From contig DAORKG010000006.1 of assembly GCA_035439445.1 (NCBI GenBank), forward strand, positions 71,015-135,014: DNA of 64,000 bases. Reading direction: 5' to 3'. The notes beneath the pieces were generated by a model. The model saw only the letters and a program-made list of their open reading frames with translations. It made no database searches and was not told the DNA's origin. The position numbers and the translations under genes were made by a program. Of the stretch, positions 9,693-18,970 are shown piece by piece. The stretch's first letter is position 1, and every line of letters starts with the position of its first letter. The stretch comes from UBA4416 sp035439445. GTDB taxonomy: Bacteria > Bacteroidota > Bacteroidia > B-17B0 > Aurantibacillaceae.

Positions 9693-11363
9693 TTACGACA
9701 AACCACTAATAATTCCTTTGTCATCAATACTCATTCCTTCTGATGCTGGAACAGAAGGTAAGCCTGGCATGCGCATCATATTACCTAAAATAGGAATGAT
9801 AAATCCGGCACCGGCAGCAATTTCAAATTCGCGCACAGTAATTGTAAAGTTTGTTGGTCGTCCAATTAATTTTTCGTTATCCGAAAATGATTTTTGAGTT
9901 TTAGCCATGCAAATTGGTAAATGTGTTAATCCTAATTTGGCTATTAATTTCAAATCTTGTTCAGCTTTGGTATTATATTCTATATCACTTGCGCCATATA
10001 TTTCTTTGGCTATAGTTTGAATTTTTTGTTTTACATCAGAGTTCCAATCATAAAGTGGTTTGAAGTTTGAACGATTGCTTTTTTCAATCTCATCAACTAC
10101 CGCTTTTGCTAAATCTTGTGTTCCATTGCCACCTAATAACCAACCTTTGCTTAAAACGGCTTTGATGTTTTTTTGAGCACAAAGGTCAATCAAGGTGTTA
10201 ATTTCTTCGTCTGTATCTTTCACAAAATGATTGATTGCGATAACCGGAGTAATGCCAAATTTTTGAATATTCTCAATGTGTTTTTCTAAGTTACAAAAAC
10301 CTTTTTTTAGTTTCTCAACAGATGGTGTATTGAGTTCGTTTGGTAATGCTCCGCCATGATGTTTGAGCGCACGTATGGTAGCAACAATCACCACAATACT
10401 GGGCTTTAATTTTCCGTAACCACATTTAATATTTAAAAATTTCTCTGCACCTAAATCAGCACCAAATCCTGCTTCTGTTACCACATAATCTCCTAGCGAT
10501 AATCCCATTTTTGTAGCCAAAATAGAATTGGTTCCTTGTGCAATGTTTGCAAACGGGCCACCATGAATAATAGCAGGATTACCTTCTAAGGTTTGAACTA
10601 AGTTTGGTTGAATTGCATCCTTTAGCAAGATAGTCATAGCGTTTTGTGCCTTTAAATCTTTTGCATAAACAGGTTCGTTGTTGTATGTAAAACCAACAAA
10701 AATATTTCCCAGTTTTTCTTTTAAATCGGATATACTGTTTGATAAACATAATATGGCCATGATTTCTGAAGCAGCTGTGATATTAAATCCATCTTGTCGC
10801 ATAACTCCATTTGCTTTTCCTCCAATGCCAATGATGATGTTTCTTAAACTTCTATCATTCATATCAATGACTCTTTTCCAAACAACTGTTCTTGGGTCAA
10901 GTTTTATTGGATGTTCATGGTTTTGAATCACGTTATCAATGATGGCAGCTAAAAAATTATTAGCTTTTTCAATAGCCGAAAAATCTCCGGTGAAATGAAG
11001 ATTGATATCTTCCATTGGAATCACTTGTGAGTATCCACCACCTGCGGCTCCACCTTTAATTCCGAATACCGGTCCTAAAGATGGTTCACGTAAAACTACT
11101 ATACTCTTCTTGCCAATTTTGTTTAAGCCTTCATTTAATCCAATGGACACTGTTGTTTTACCTTCACCTGCGGGAGTAGGAGTGAGAGCTGTAACTAAAA
11201 TTAATTTGGATGATTTTATTTTTTCTTCATCAATTAAATGAAGTGGTAGTTTAGCTTTATATTTACCATACAACTCTAAATCATCTTCATTTATATTAAT
11301 TTTTTCTGCAATTTTTTTTATATGAATGGGTTGCACTGATTGTGCTATTTCAATGTCGGTCAT
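9693..11363 (-). CDS. fhs: Formate--tetrahydrofolate ligase
   Basis: 556 residues from ATG at 11363, the usual length. It makes 10-formyl-THF from formate, ATP and THF. Features: N-terminal MTDIEIAQSV typical of the family, ATP-binding loop TPTPAGEGKTTV (about residues 62-73), REPSLGPVFGIKGGAAGGG, and the C-terminal MPGLPS...GMSIDD segment. An in-frame TTG at 11384 overlaps a TAGCTTTG promoter-like element, so the ATG is preferred. It is the upstream member of a two-gene minus-strand pair with bshC. Confidence 0.96.
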   Translation of the reverse strand: MTDIEIAQSVQPIHIKKIAEKININEDDLELYGKYKAKLPLHLIDEEKIKSSKLILVTALTPTPAGEGKTTVSIGLNEGLNKIGKKSIVVLREPSLGPVFGIKGGAAGGGYSQVIPMEDINLHFTGDFSAIEKANNFLAAIIDNVIQNHEHPIKLDPRTVVWKRVIDMNDRSLRNIIIGIGGKANGVMRQDGFNITAASEIMAILCLSNSISDLKEKLGNIFVGFTYNNEPVYAKDLKAQNAMTILLKDAIQPNLVQTLEGNPAIIHGGPFANIAQGTNSILATKMGLSLGDYVVTEAGFGADLGAEKFLNIKCGYGKLKPSIVVIVATIRALKHHGGALPNELNTPSVEKLKKGFCNLEKHIENIQKFGITPVIAINHFVKDTDEEINTLIDLCAQKNIKAVLSKGWLLGGNGTQDLAKAVVDEIEKSNRSNFKPLYDWNSDVKQKIQTIAKEIYGASDIEYNTKAEQDLKLIAKLGLTHLPICMAKTQKSFSDNEKLIGRPTNFTITVREFEIAAGAGFIIPILGNMMRMPGLPSVPASEGMSIDDKGIISGLS

Positions 11364-11381
11364 AAACTGTTTTTGTTTGAG

Positions 11382-11389
11382 CAAAGCTA
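11382..11389 (-). promoter_or_regulatory. Bacteroidota -7 element upstream of fhs
   Basis: On the minus strand the sequence is TAGCTTTG, matching the TAnnTTTG -7 consensus, 18 bp before the fhs ATG. No clear TTTG -33 box is seen at the usual distance. Confidence 0.45.
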
Positions 11390-11480
11390 TTATCTATTTT
11401 TTAACTAAATAATGGTAAAACTCATTTATATTCTTGATAATTAACAGGTATTTAAACAGCATTATTCGTAAATAGTTTTT

Positions 11481-11509
11481 GAGACTGAAATAGATAAGAT
11501 TTCAGTCTC
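11481..11509. repeat. Perfect 11-bp inverted repeat in the fhs/condensin intergenic region
   Basis: Arms GAGACTGAAAT (11481-11491) and ATTTCAGTCTC (11499-11509) with a 7-nt loop, in the 303-bp gap between divergent fhs and the condensin operon. On the plus strand only a short CGTTTTC follows, so it is a poor intrinsic terminator. It could be a 5' leader hairpin or an operator for the condensin operon. Nothing else certain is seen in this gap. Confidence 0.5.
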
Positions 11510-11666
11510 CGTTTTCAACCTATAATTAACATCAAAAAGGCTATTTATCAAGCAGTTACACTTTTAGGAGCTCTATTTTCGTTAATTACCTTGTTTTTTG
11601 TTAATAATCCAAATTCGTTGGGCTACAAAGCCTTCGTATTTTTAAGAGTTAAACAGAACTATTTTA

Positions 11667-12908
11667 ATGAGTTTACAAGTTAATGTAAAAGATTTGCTAT
11701 CAAATCTATACTACAATCGTGGTGTAGTGGAATTGCTATTTGGTCAGCGTGACCATGTAACAGTAAACGAATTATTAAGCAGAGATGATATTACGGAAGA
11801 ACAGTACCGTAAATTAGTGTCCCTAGATATTCTTTACGAATACGAAAACGTGGTGAGCTTAAATGATGCTGTTGTTGCCATGTTTGAAGATTTTATGGAG
11901 ATTGGAGAAGTTACTCCGGGCTTCATTAACGATTACATCAATGAGTTAAAACGCCACATCCGCTTTTATCAAGAGGCTCGTGAGATGCGCTTCTTGCGTA
12001 GTATCAAAAAATATTTAAAGCGCATCAACTCTACTTTAACTCGCGAAATTATTAAGCTTCAAAAAAATGTAGATGATACTTACAAAAACGAAAGTAACTA
12101 CCGCATTAAATTACAAAAGCTTGAAGACTACCGTGAGAAGCGTGATACTATCATTGAATTCATCAAACAAACTAATGCGATAGTTGATGAAACACGCGTG
12201 CTGTTCAATATTACAAACGATACAGAATTGTTCGGCATCGTATCTTCACTAAAAGCTAGTTTAATTGAGAACCTGGATTTCTTAATTGAGATTCAAACTG
12301 ATATTACTGACTTCATTAACAAAATCCAGTACCAGTTAGATGTTTACAAAAAGGCTCAGCGTTTAAAAGAAGTAAAAGATCACGGAACATTACACTTTAA
12401 AACTAACTTCAGAGAAATTGTTTCGAATATCAATACCCTTAAACATAACGGACACAAAACGCCTAAAACAAAAATCCCAATCGACTTTTTATATAGCGAT
12501 GATGGACATGTGTTGTGTAAGCGAATAGCTGAGAAATACAAGATTACTCGTTTAATGGTTCGTGGACTTGCCGATAAAATGGCAGGTAACTTCAAAGAAA
12601 AAGGACTTGAACAACAAATAAAACTTGATACTGAAAAATTAGTGGAGCGTTTTTTAAACCAAACGAAACAAAACTTATTTGAGTATTTAATGGATTATAA
12701 ATTCCCTAAAGCAATTGGAACAGTAACGTTTGAAGAACGTTTATCGTTGTTTGTTGAAATTGCGATGGAGTATCAAAATCAATTAGATTTTAAATACCGA
12801 TTACAGTATCATGATTATACTGTGGAGAATGATGTGAAAAAACGCTTAGGTTACACATTGATTTTGCCATTGAAAGATAAACCAAAAAAAGAAAAAGCAA
12901 CTAAATAG
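11667..12908 (+). CDS. MukF/MksF/JetA-like kleisin subunit of an SMC complex
   Basis: 413 residues. Residues 1-80 look like a winged helix (VNELLSRDDITEEQYRKLVSLDILYEYENVVSLND). A helical middle region with heptad-like runs follows (about 85-170 and 210-260), then a C-terminal winged-helix-like region (ERLSLFVEIAMEYQNQLDFKYRLQYHDY). The order and size fit a MukF/MksF/JetA kleisin, which bridges the two SMC heads. The assignment rests mainly on context: the next genes encode a 203-residue MukE-like protein and a 1228-residue SMC ATPase in the same operon (14-bp gap to the next gene). Arg is often CGT here and in the SMC gene, unlike the neighbouring genes, which may reflect strong expression. 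Confidence 0.7.
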   Translation: MSLQVNVKDLLSNLYYNRGVVELLFGQRDHVTVNELLSRDDITEEQYRKLVSLDILYEYENVVSLNDAVVAMFEDFMEIGEVTPGFINDYINELKRHIRFYQEAREMRFLRSIKKYLKRINSTLTREIIKLQKNVDDTYKNESNYRIKLQKLEDYREKRDTIIEFIKQTNAIVDETRVLFNITNDTELFGIVSSLKASLIENLDFLIEIQTDITDFINKIQYQLDVYKKAQRLKEVKDHGTLHFKTNFREIVSNINTLKHNGHKTPKTKIPIDFLYSDDGHVLCKRIAEKYKITRLMVRGLADKMAGNFKEKGLEQQIKLDTEKLVERFLNQTKQNLFEYLMDYKFPKAIGTVTFEERLSLFVEIAMEYQNQLDFKYRLQYHDYTVENDVKKRLGYTLILPLKDKPKKEKATK

Positions 12909-12922
12909 AAATTATAGATACC

Positions 12923-13534
12923 ATGGAAGAAACAACCAGTTTTAATTTACCAAAACAAACGCATGATATTTTTGCGGTGATGGCTCGTGGAAATTTTATT
13001 TCTAGTAACGGAAGTAGAGACGGGATGAACCGTTTGTATGATGTGATTAATAATCCTGAAAATTTCGATAGATTACAGGCTTACTTTAATGTGATTAGAT
13101 ATAACATTGAGCGCGGGAACAATTTTTTCTATTTCTCAAAATTAAATGAACCAAACTCTGAGTTGGAAAAGAAACTTGAGCGTTTTGAGCGTTATATTGA
13201 TATTATTGATTTGTTTGCCAGTATGGATAACAAAATAGGTATTGGTAGTCGTTTCCGTCCGAGTGAAATTGCTGAGGAGTGTAATGCGAATGTTCGTTTA
13301 AAACAAAAACTTCAAAAAATTCCTTTGTACCGTTCGGAGACATTACATAATAAAGTACGTGAGATTTGTGATTTAATGAGTCGTGATTCGTTTTTAGAGT
13401 TAGAAGATGAAAAATCAGAATCTTACAAAGTATTAGATTCATACAATTACTTATTGGACGTTATTAATTCAATTGCTATTTACGAAGATAGCAGTTCAGG
13501 TTCTGATGATACACAAGCAATCATTTACAACTAA
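12923..13534 (+). CDS. MukE/MksE/JetB-like kite subunit
   Basis: 203 residues, alpha/beta mix. The N-terminal half (HDIFAVMARGNFISSNGS, YDVINNPENFDRLQAYFNVIRYNIERGNNFFYFSK) resembles the first winged helix of MukE-like proteins, in which a strand reads out as FFYFS. The C-terminal half has a second helical/winged segment (LQKIPLYRSETLHNKVREICDLMSRDSFLEL). In MukBEF-type complexes MukE dimers bind the kleisin and DNA. The assignment is from length, fold pattern and its place between kleisin and SMC genes, not from a strict motif. Confidence 0.65.
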   Translation: MEETTSFNLPKQTHDIFAVMARGNFISSNGSRDGMNRLYDVINNPENFDRLQAYFNVIRYNIERGNNFFYFSKLNEPNSELEKKLERFERYIDIIDLFASMDNKIGIGSRFRPSEIAEECNANVRLKQKLQKIPLYRSETLHNKVREICDLMSRDSFLELEDEKSESYKVLDSYNYLLDVINSIAIYEDSSSGSDDTQAIIYN

Positions 13535-13546
13535 AATATAATTTCA

Positions 13547-14545
13547 ATGAAGACATCACTTTTTATATTACTGATAATTTTTAGCCTAAGCCTCAGTGCT
13601 CAAACTAAGTATTCTTTTGTATCTGAAGATTTTATCGTTTTTCACGAAAACATATCTTCTGCTGAGCGTATGTTTAAAAATGATTCTTTATTGCAAGCTT
13701 ATGCTAAGTTCGATAACGCCTTCTCTTCTTATAAAGGTGCTGTAAACCCAGGACATTATTTTAAGGCTGCTTTATGTGCCATTAGAATTAAGGAAGAATT
13801 TAAGGCTTTAAGTTTTTTAGAAAAAGCAATTGTCAATGGTTTTGAAATTGATAGTGCTAAAAGAGAGCTAGTATCTTTTTATAATCAAAACACTAAAAAG
13901 GAATTTTTAGAAAACTTTTCTAAGTGGCAAGAACAAAGAGATTTGGAAAGAAATAAAGAATGGCAAGCAGAGTTATTAGCAACTGCCGAAGCCAATAAGA
14001 AGTATGCATCTAATAAATACACTTCGGCGATGGAGTTTTGTGCGGCTTGTATGAAAAATAAAGCTTGTAGTAAAACTTCTCCTGATTATTTATCAAAGTA
14101 TAAGGTGGTTAAAGAAAAAATGAAAGCAGATTCTGTGACTGCTGTAGCTTTGATTAGTAAAATACAAGCACAAGGTTTTCCGTCTATGAAATTGGTTGGC
14201 AAGAAAGGAAGTGATGTGGCTCGTAACATTTTATTGAACTATGATGCTGATAGAAAAAATGAACGTCTGGATGGTATGTTATCGAAAGCATTATTGGATG
14301 GAAATATTTCTCCTGAATTTTATGCTACATTAATTGATAGAAGAAATACAATGAATGGTTTAATGCCTGAGTTTTATGAGCCGGTAACGGGTTATGAAAA
14401 AACAATAGGTAAAGATGTAGCAGTTGCCAATAAAAAACGCAGAACAATTGGTTTATATCCAATTAAGATAGTGAGTTCGGCTGCTCCAAAAGGGAAAGAT
14501 GCAGGTGCGGCAAAGAGCACGTATGTGGGATTATATGATTATTAA
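13547..14545 (+). CDS. Predicted secreted protein inside the condensin operon (DUF6624-like C-terminal half)
   Basis: 332 residues with a clear signal peptide (MKTSLFILLIIFSLSLSAQ), so it is expected in the periplasm or outer membrane. Residues about 25-130 are helical and TPR-like (DSLLQAYAKFDNAFSSY, FKAALCAIRIKEEFKALSFLEKAI). A CAAC...KAC cluster lies at about 165-173. The C-terminal part (NILLNYDADRKNERLDGM, EFYATLIDRRNT) resembles the DUF6624 pattern seen in Bacteroidota secreted proteins; this is a weak resemblance. It sits 12 bp after the kite gene and 35 bp before the SMC gene, so it is likely co-transcribed with cytoplasmic SMC subunits. Its function is unknown. Confidence 0.75.
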   Translation: MKTSLFILLIIFSLSLSAQTKYSFVSEDFIVFHENISSAERMFKNDSLLQAYAKFDNAFSSYKGAVNPGHYFKAALCAIRIKEEFKALSFLEKAIVNGFEIDSAKRELVSFYNQNTKKEFLENFSKWQEQRDLERNKEWQAELLATAEANKKYASNKYTSAMEFCAACMKNKACSKTSPDYLSKYKVVKEKMKADSVTAVALISKIQAQGFPSMKLVGKKGSDVARNILLNYDADRKNERLDGMLSKALLDGNISPEFYATLIDRRNTMNGLMPEFYEPVTGYEKTIGKDVAVANKKRRTIGLYPIKIVSSAAPKGKDAGAAKSTYVGLYDY

Positions 14546-14580
14546 AAGATAAAGAAATTAGAGACAGGGAATAAGAGAAC

Positions 14581-17500
14581 ATGGAAAATAACTGTAGAAT
14601 ATTAAACAGAATTGTTGAGATTAACATTGCCAATGTAAAGTATACCGACTTAGAATTAAGTGGTAATACATGTTTTGTTGGTACAAATAACTTTGGTAAA
14701 ACATCATTGCAACGTGCAATTTTGTTTTTTTATAGTGCTAATACCAGAGGTTTAGGTATCTCCGCATCACAAAAACCGTTTGAAGAACATTACTTTAAAT
14801 ACGAAAACTCATATTTAATTTATGAAATACAAACAGAAAACAAACCGTTTTTTGTGATTGTATACCGTCATAACAAATTAGTATTCCGTTTTGTAGATGC
14901 TGAGTATAGCCCTGATTATTTCTTTAATGAGAATGATGAGGCTATTAAAATTAAAGAGGTAATTGCAGGGTTAGATAAACGTGGTATTTTTGTTTCTCAG
15001 CAAATTGATACGTTTGAACGTTACCGTAATATTTTATACGGAACAGAAACGGATAAACAGTTAAGCAGATTCCATTTATTAAAAGGTAACGAGAAATATC
15101 AAAATATTCCTAAGTCTATTACAAACGTATTCTTAAGTTCTAAGAGTAGTATTGATAGCCGCTTTATCAAAGATTTTATCGCTAACTCTTTAACTACAGA
15201 AAGCAGTAGTATTAAGTTAGAGCAGGTTGATCGTCAGTTACGTCAGTTTAATGAGAAGTACTCTGATATTGAAACATATTTGAAAAAAGAATCTCAGCAA
15301 TTAATTGAGTTTATTGACAAAAAGTATGACCAGGTGCACATGTTAAAAGGTGCGCAAATGGAAATGGCTGATAAATTAGGTAGTAGCTTACGTTATGCTG
15401 AAACACAAAATGAAGCTGTTATCAAAGCATCTCAAGAAAAACAAGAAGAATTAGATAGATTAATAGAGGCTAACGAAGAACAAAAAACCTTATTAGAAGA
15501 AAAACAAAAAGATATTCGTGAGGAGATTGGTTACTACGACAGAACGATACGTGAGGCAAATAAGAAGTTAAAAGAGTATAAAGAAAAAAACATTGAAGAA
15601 GCTGTTGAGAAAAATGCAGAAAGAGAAAAACTTCAAGTTGATTTAAATATTGCTCGTCGTGAGTATGAATCATTAACGTCAAACGTTCAAAGTATTGAGA
15701 TGAAGTACTCATCTTTAATTGAGCAATTACGTAATGATAAAACAGCTTATATTAATAAAATTAATTCTCGTACCAGTGAAATATTCAATCACTACAATGA
15801 GTTACAGTTGTTACAAAAGAATGAGTTTAATAAAAAGGATGCTGAGTTAAAACAAAAGCGTGAAGAAGCTTTAACAGATTTAAATGCAGAGGTTACAGCA
15901 AAACAAATTGAATTCAACGAATTAAAAGCTGAGGAAAAAGTAATTCGTAATACGCGTTTTTATGAAGCTGAAATAAAAGCACAAGAAACTGAATTAGCAG
16001 ATTTAAGAGCAATTAACTACAAAAACAAATCTGAGCTTGCTATTAAGAATAACTTAGTTCAAACGCTTCAAAAAGAGTGGGAGGCTTTAGAGTTAAAATT
16101 AAAAACGTCTTTATCTAATCAAATACAAAAAACAAACAACGAAATTATTCGTGTTAAAACAGAAATTAAAACCATTGAGGAAAAATTAAATGTTCAGCAC
16201 GATGCCTTATATGGTTATTTAGAGAAGAATGTAAAAGATTGGCATAATACAATTGGTAAAGTTGTAAATGAGGATTTATTATTCCGTTCGGATTTAAATC
16301 CTACCATTACTGATAGTAAAGATTTGTCATTATATGGTATTAGCTTAAAATTAGATGAAGTACCAGTTGTATCTAAATCTATTGAAGAGTACCAGTTCGA
16401 GAAAAACGAACGCCTAGCAATTATCAGAGATTTAGAAGAATCTATGAATCAGTTTCAAACCGCTAACAATGAAGAAAAAATGTTGGCAGCTGATAAGTAT
16501 GGTAAGCAATTGGGAGAATTAAAAGAAGATCTAAAAGTTTTAACTTACTCACTAGAATTAGCAGAAAAACGTGAGAAGAAGTTAATTTTAGAATTAGAAG
16601 ACTGGAAGCAACGTGCGAGCACTGAGATTGAGCAATCATTATCAGGTAACCGTCAAAAATTAAACATCATCGAAGAAGAGTTATCTATCTTAAATAAAAG
16701 AAAGAATAATTTATTAAATGACTTTAACACACAGTTTGATAAATTAAAAACCTTTAACGATGAGCGTTTAGCTGATTTAAAATCTCGTCAGGAAACCGAA
16801 ATTTCTGAACTTGAAGTAGAGAAGAAAAATCAAGTAAAAGAATATGAAGAAAAAGAAGCTCAATTAAGTACTGAAAAAGAATCGAACTTTAAAGCAAAAG
16901 GAGTTGACAGTAAAGAGATTAAAAAAATTGATGCCCGCATTAAAGAATTAACGGATGCCTTAAAAGAAATTGACCAGTACGCCCAAATTGTAAGTGATTA
17001 CTTAAAAGATAAGCGTGAAATCTTTGATAAACTTCCTGATTTAATTCAAAAGAAAGAAGAGTATGTGAAATCAGCTAATGATTTAACTGCCGAGCTTGAA
17101 GAGGTTTCTCGTAAGTTTAACATCAAACGTATGGAGTTAAATAAACAAAAACGTGCGTTTGAAGAAGAGTTAATTGAGTTTAATAATGGTATTAATTATT
17201 TTACTAAAAACTTCCGCGAAACTCCGGTATTTAATAAATACGCTGATATTATTGATAGAGCAGAGCCTAAGAAAACAAATTACAGCGTAATGGACTTATG
17301 TACTCAGTTATTGAAAAACGATTCGCATTTCAATGAAGAGTATGGCGCTTTCCAACGTTATGTAAATGAGTTTGCAGGTAAATTCAGATTAGATAACCAC
17401 TTTAATTTTGTGATTCGTAATGATGCCACCCAAGGTGAGTACGAACGTTTTGCTCAAAACTTACGTTCGTTCATTAATGAAAACAAAATTGAATTATCAA

Positions 17501-18267
17501 TTGCAGAAACAGCTACGCAAATTGGTTTAGTAACTGATAGTATTGCTACTAAAGTTCGTGAGTTAAGTGGACAAAAAGATAAGATTCAACATATTATTAC
17601 GTTGATTGCAGAAGACTTTAAGAAAGCAGAGTTTGAGGAATCGAAACTAATTGAGTTCATCAAGATCCGTTTAGAAGATTCTGATAACAAGGTTTACAAA
17701 TTATTGAAACGTATCCAAGAGTTCCGTGAAGAAAATGGTTTAGTATATAACGAAGGATTATTTAATACGGACTTCGCTACTCACAAAAACCGTGAGATTA
17801 GCAACCGTGCAGTTAAATTATTAGACCAGTTGCGTACCGCTATTAAAGAGCAAGAGCAAGATGAAATTCGTTTACAGGATTTATTTGAATTGAAATTCAA
17901 TATTAAAGAAGGTTTAAATGAAACAGGCTGGACTCATAAAATTGATAGCATTGGTAGTACAGGAACAGATATCTTGGTAAAAGCGATTATCTATATTACT
18001 TTATTACATGTATTTATTAAAGAGTCTTCTCACCGTGGAAGTACAGAATTTAAAGTACACTGTATTATCGATGAGGTAGGTCAGATTTCGGCGCACTACT
18101 TACGTGAGTTGTTACGTTTTGCAAAGAATAGAAATATTATGATGATTAATGGTTTGCCAAACAAATCTGGTTTAGAATCGCATTATAAATACACCTATCA
18201 ATTCAGAAGAGAAGAAAACAACAACGTTCGTATCTTCCCAAGTATTGTAACGGAAGTAGAGGCATAG
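14581..18267 (+). CDS. MukB/MksB/JetC-like SMC ATPase
   Basis: 1228 residues with an SMC layout. The N-terminal head has Walker A GTNNFGKT (residues 34-41). Two long coiled-coil stretches (about 240-560 and 610-900) flank a short hinge-like segment around 560-610 (LYGYLEKNVKDWHNTIGKV). The C-terminal head has a signature-like GSTGTD (about 1125-1130) and Walker B VHCIIDEVGQ (about 1159-1168, D and E visible). It is expected to extrude or compact DNA with the kleisin and kite subunits encoded upstream. Wadjet systems add a JetD/MksG Toprim nuclease; none follows here. The gene ends at a strong hairpin terminator shared with a convergent ORF6N gene. Confidence 0.85.
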   Translation: MENNCRILNRIVEINIANVKYTDLELSGNTCFVGTNNFGKTSLQRAILFFYSANTRGLGISASQKPFEEHYFKYENSYLIYEIQTENKPFFVIVYRHNKLVFRFVDAEYSPDYFFNENDEAIKIKEVIAGLDKRGIFVSQQIDTFERYRNILYGTETDKQLSRFHLLKGNEKYQNIPKSITNVFLSSKSSIDSRFIKDFIANSLTTESSSIKLEQVDRQLRQFNEKYSDIETYLKKESQQLIEFIDKKYDQVHMLKGAQMEMADKLGSSLRYAETQNEAVIKASQEKQEELDRLIEANEEQKTLLEEKQKDIREEIGYYDRTIREANKKLKEYKEKNIEEAVEKNAEREKLQVDLNIARREYESLTSNVQSIEMKYSSLIEQLRNDKTAYINKINSRTSEIFNHYNELQLLQKNEFNKKDAELKQKREEALTDLNAEVTAKQIEFNELKAEEKVIRNTRFYEAEIKAQETELADLRAINYKNKSELAIKNNLVQTLQKEWEALELKLKTSLSNQIQKTNNEIIRVKTEIKTIEEKLNVQHDALYGYLEKNVKDWHNTIGKVVNEDLLFRSDLNPTITDSKDLSLYGISLKLDEVPVVSKSIEEYQFEKNERLAIIRDLEESMNQFQTANNEEKMLAADKYGKQLGELKEDLKVLTYSLELAEKREKKLILELEDWKQRASTEIEQSLSGNRQKLNIIEEELSILNKRKNNLLNDFNTQFDKLKTFNDERLADLKSRQETEISELEVEKKNQVKEYEEKEAQLSTEKESNFKAKGVDSKEIKKIDARIKELTDALKEIDQYAQIVSDYLKDKREIFDKLPDLIQKKEEYVKSANDLTAELEEVSRKFNIKRMELNKQKRAFEEELIEFNNGINYFTKNFRETPVFNKYADIIDRAEPKKTNYSVMDLCTQLLKNDSHFNEEYGAFQRYVNEFAGKFRLDNHFNFVIRNDATQGEYERFAQNLRSFINENKIELSIAETATQIGLVTDSIATKVRELSGQKDKIQHIITLIAEDFKKAEFEESKLIEFIKIRLEDSDNKVYKLLKRIQEFREENGLVYNEGLFNTDFATHKNREISNRAVKLLDQLRTAIKEQEQDEIRLQDLFELKFNIKEGLNETGWTHKIDSIGSTGTDILVKAIIYITLLHVFIKESSHRGSTEFKVHCIIDEVGQISAHYLRELLRFAKNRNIMMINGLPNKSGLESHYKYTYQFRREENNNVRIFPSIVTEVEA

Positions 18268-18321
18268 TCCTATGTTACTCTGAGCGCCTGCCTCGTCGGC
18301 AGACAGGGATTCGAAGTTTCA

Positions 18322-18362
18322 AAAAACACCTGACAGGTTTTAAAAACCTGTCAGGTGTTTTT
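18322..18362. terminator. Strong bidirectional terminator after the condensin operon
   Basis: Arms ACACCTGACAGG and CCTGTCAGGTGT with A-rich and T-rich flanks that extend each arm to 20 bp. It separates the convergent SMC gene and ORF6N gene and overlaps the stop codon of the latter. A GC-rich stretch just upstream (about 18281-18308, GCCTGCC...GGCAGAC) can also fold. Confidence 0.85.
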
Positions 18363-18906
18363 ATTTTCGAGATGTTTTATACCCAATCTGCACTCTTGGT
18401 TTTTCGTTGTCTTTCTTGTCTAATAACTCATCCAGGTATTGAAAAACCACTTCAATGTTTTTTGTATTGTTATCTGTTTTCTTTCTCAGTTCTTCTATAG
18501 CCAAACGAAGTTCTGTATTATCACTAAGCATTTGGCGTATTTTGGTAAATATTCGAATGATTTGAATATTAACAGAAATAGCCTTTTCGCTATTGAGCAC
18601 ACTCGAAAGCATTGCTACTCCTTGTTCTGTAAAAGCAAAAGGTAAATGCCTTAATCCCTTTTTATCTGAATTGGAGGTCGCAAATTGCGTCCTCCAATTA
18701 TTTAGTTCAACTTCAGTTAATTCAAACATAAAATCCTCTGGAAATCTACTTAAATTTCGTTTAACCGCCTCTTTTAACCTTTTCGTTTCTACTCCATATA
18801 GTTCTGCTAAATCTCGATCTAGCATTACTTTTTGGTTTCTAATAATATAAATCTTGTTTACAACTAATTCATCGGGTATGGGTAATAATTCAGCTTTCTT
18901 CATCAT
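18361..18906 (-). CDS. ORF6N-domain DNA-binding protein
   Basis: 181 residues. Residues about 8-100 match the ORF6N domain: VNKIYIIRNQKVMLDRDLAELYGVETKRLKEAVKRN, FPEDFMFELTE, and LPFAFTEQGVAMLSSVL. This domain occurs in phage anti-repressor-like proteins and in many free-standing bacterial genes, and is thought to bind DNA. The C-terminal part is helical and probably a coiled coil. Two adjacent ATG codons (18906 and 18903) are possible starts. The codons for the WRTQFATS motif form a near-perfect palindrome (18669-18699), and a related perfect palindrome lies about 65 bp upstream of the start (18971-19001). Its regulatory target is unknown; self-regulation is an inference. Confidence 0.9.
   Translation of the reverse strand: MMKKAELLPIPDELVVNKIYIIRNQKVMLDRDLAELYGVETKRLKEAVKRNLSRFPEDFMFELTEVELNNWRTQFATSNSDKKGLRHLPFAFTEQGVAMLSSVLNSEKAISVNIQIIRIFTKIRQMLSDNTELRLAIEELRKKTDNNTKNIEVVFQYLDELLDKKDNEKPRVQIGYKTSRK
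18669..18699. repeat. Palindrome inside the ORF6N coding sequence
   Basis: 15-nt arms around one central base (18684). The left arm is AATTGGAGGTCGCAA and the right arm (18685-18699) pairs at 14 of 15 positions. It encodes the NNWRTQFATSN stretch on the minus strand. It shares the core GAGGTCGCAA / TTGCGnCCTC with the upstream palindrome. Confidence 0.85.
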
Positions 18907-18970
18907 AATAATTTATTTTTCAAAGTTGATGAATTTTGCAAGACATACTTGCTACAGATTGTAGCATTTT

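Noticed and set aside
11364..11384. TTG at 11384 as the fhs start
   Set aside because: It overlaps the promoter -7 element, and family members begin at the MTDIEIAQ ATG at 11363.
11505..11684. Open hydrophobic frame upstream of the kleisin gene (reads about KKAIYQAVTLLGALFSLITLF)
   Set aside because: No ATG, GTG or TTG start in a useful position, and it overlaps the next gene's start. Likely fortuitous.
14581..18906. A JetD/MksG nuclease for a Wadjet system next to the SMC gene
   Set aside because: The gene after the SMC is a convergent ORF6N protein; no Toprim nuclease is seen within the window on either side of the operon.
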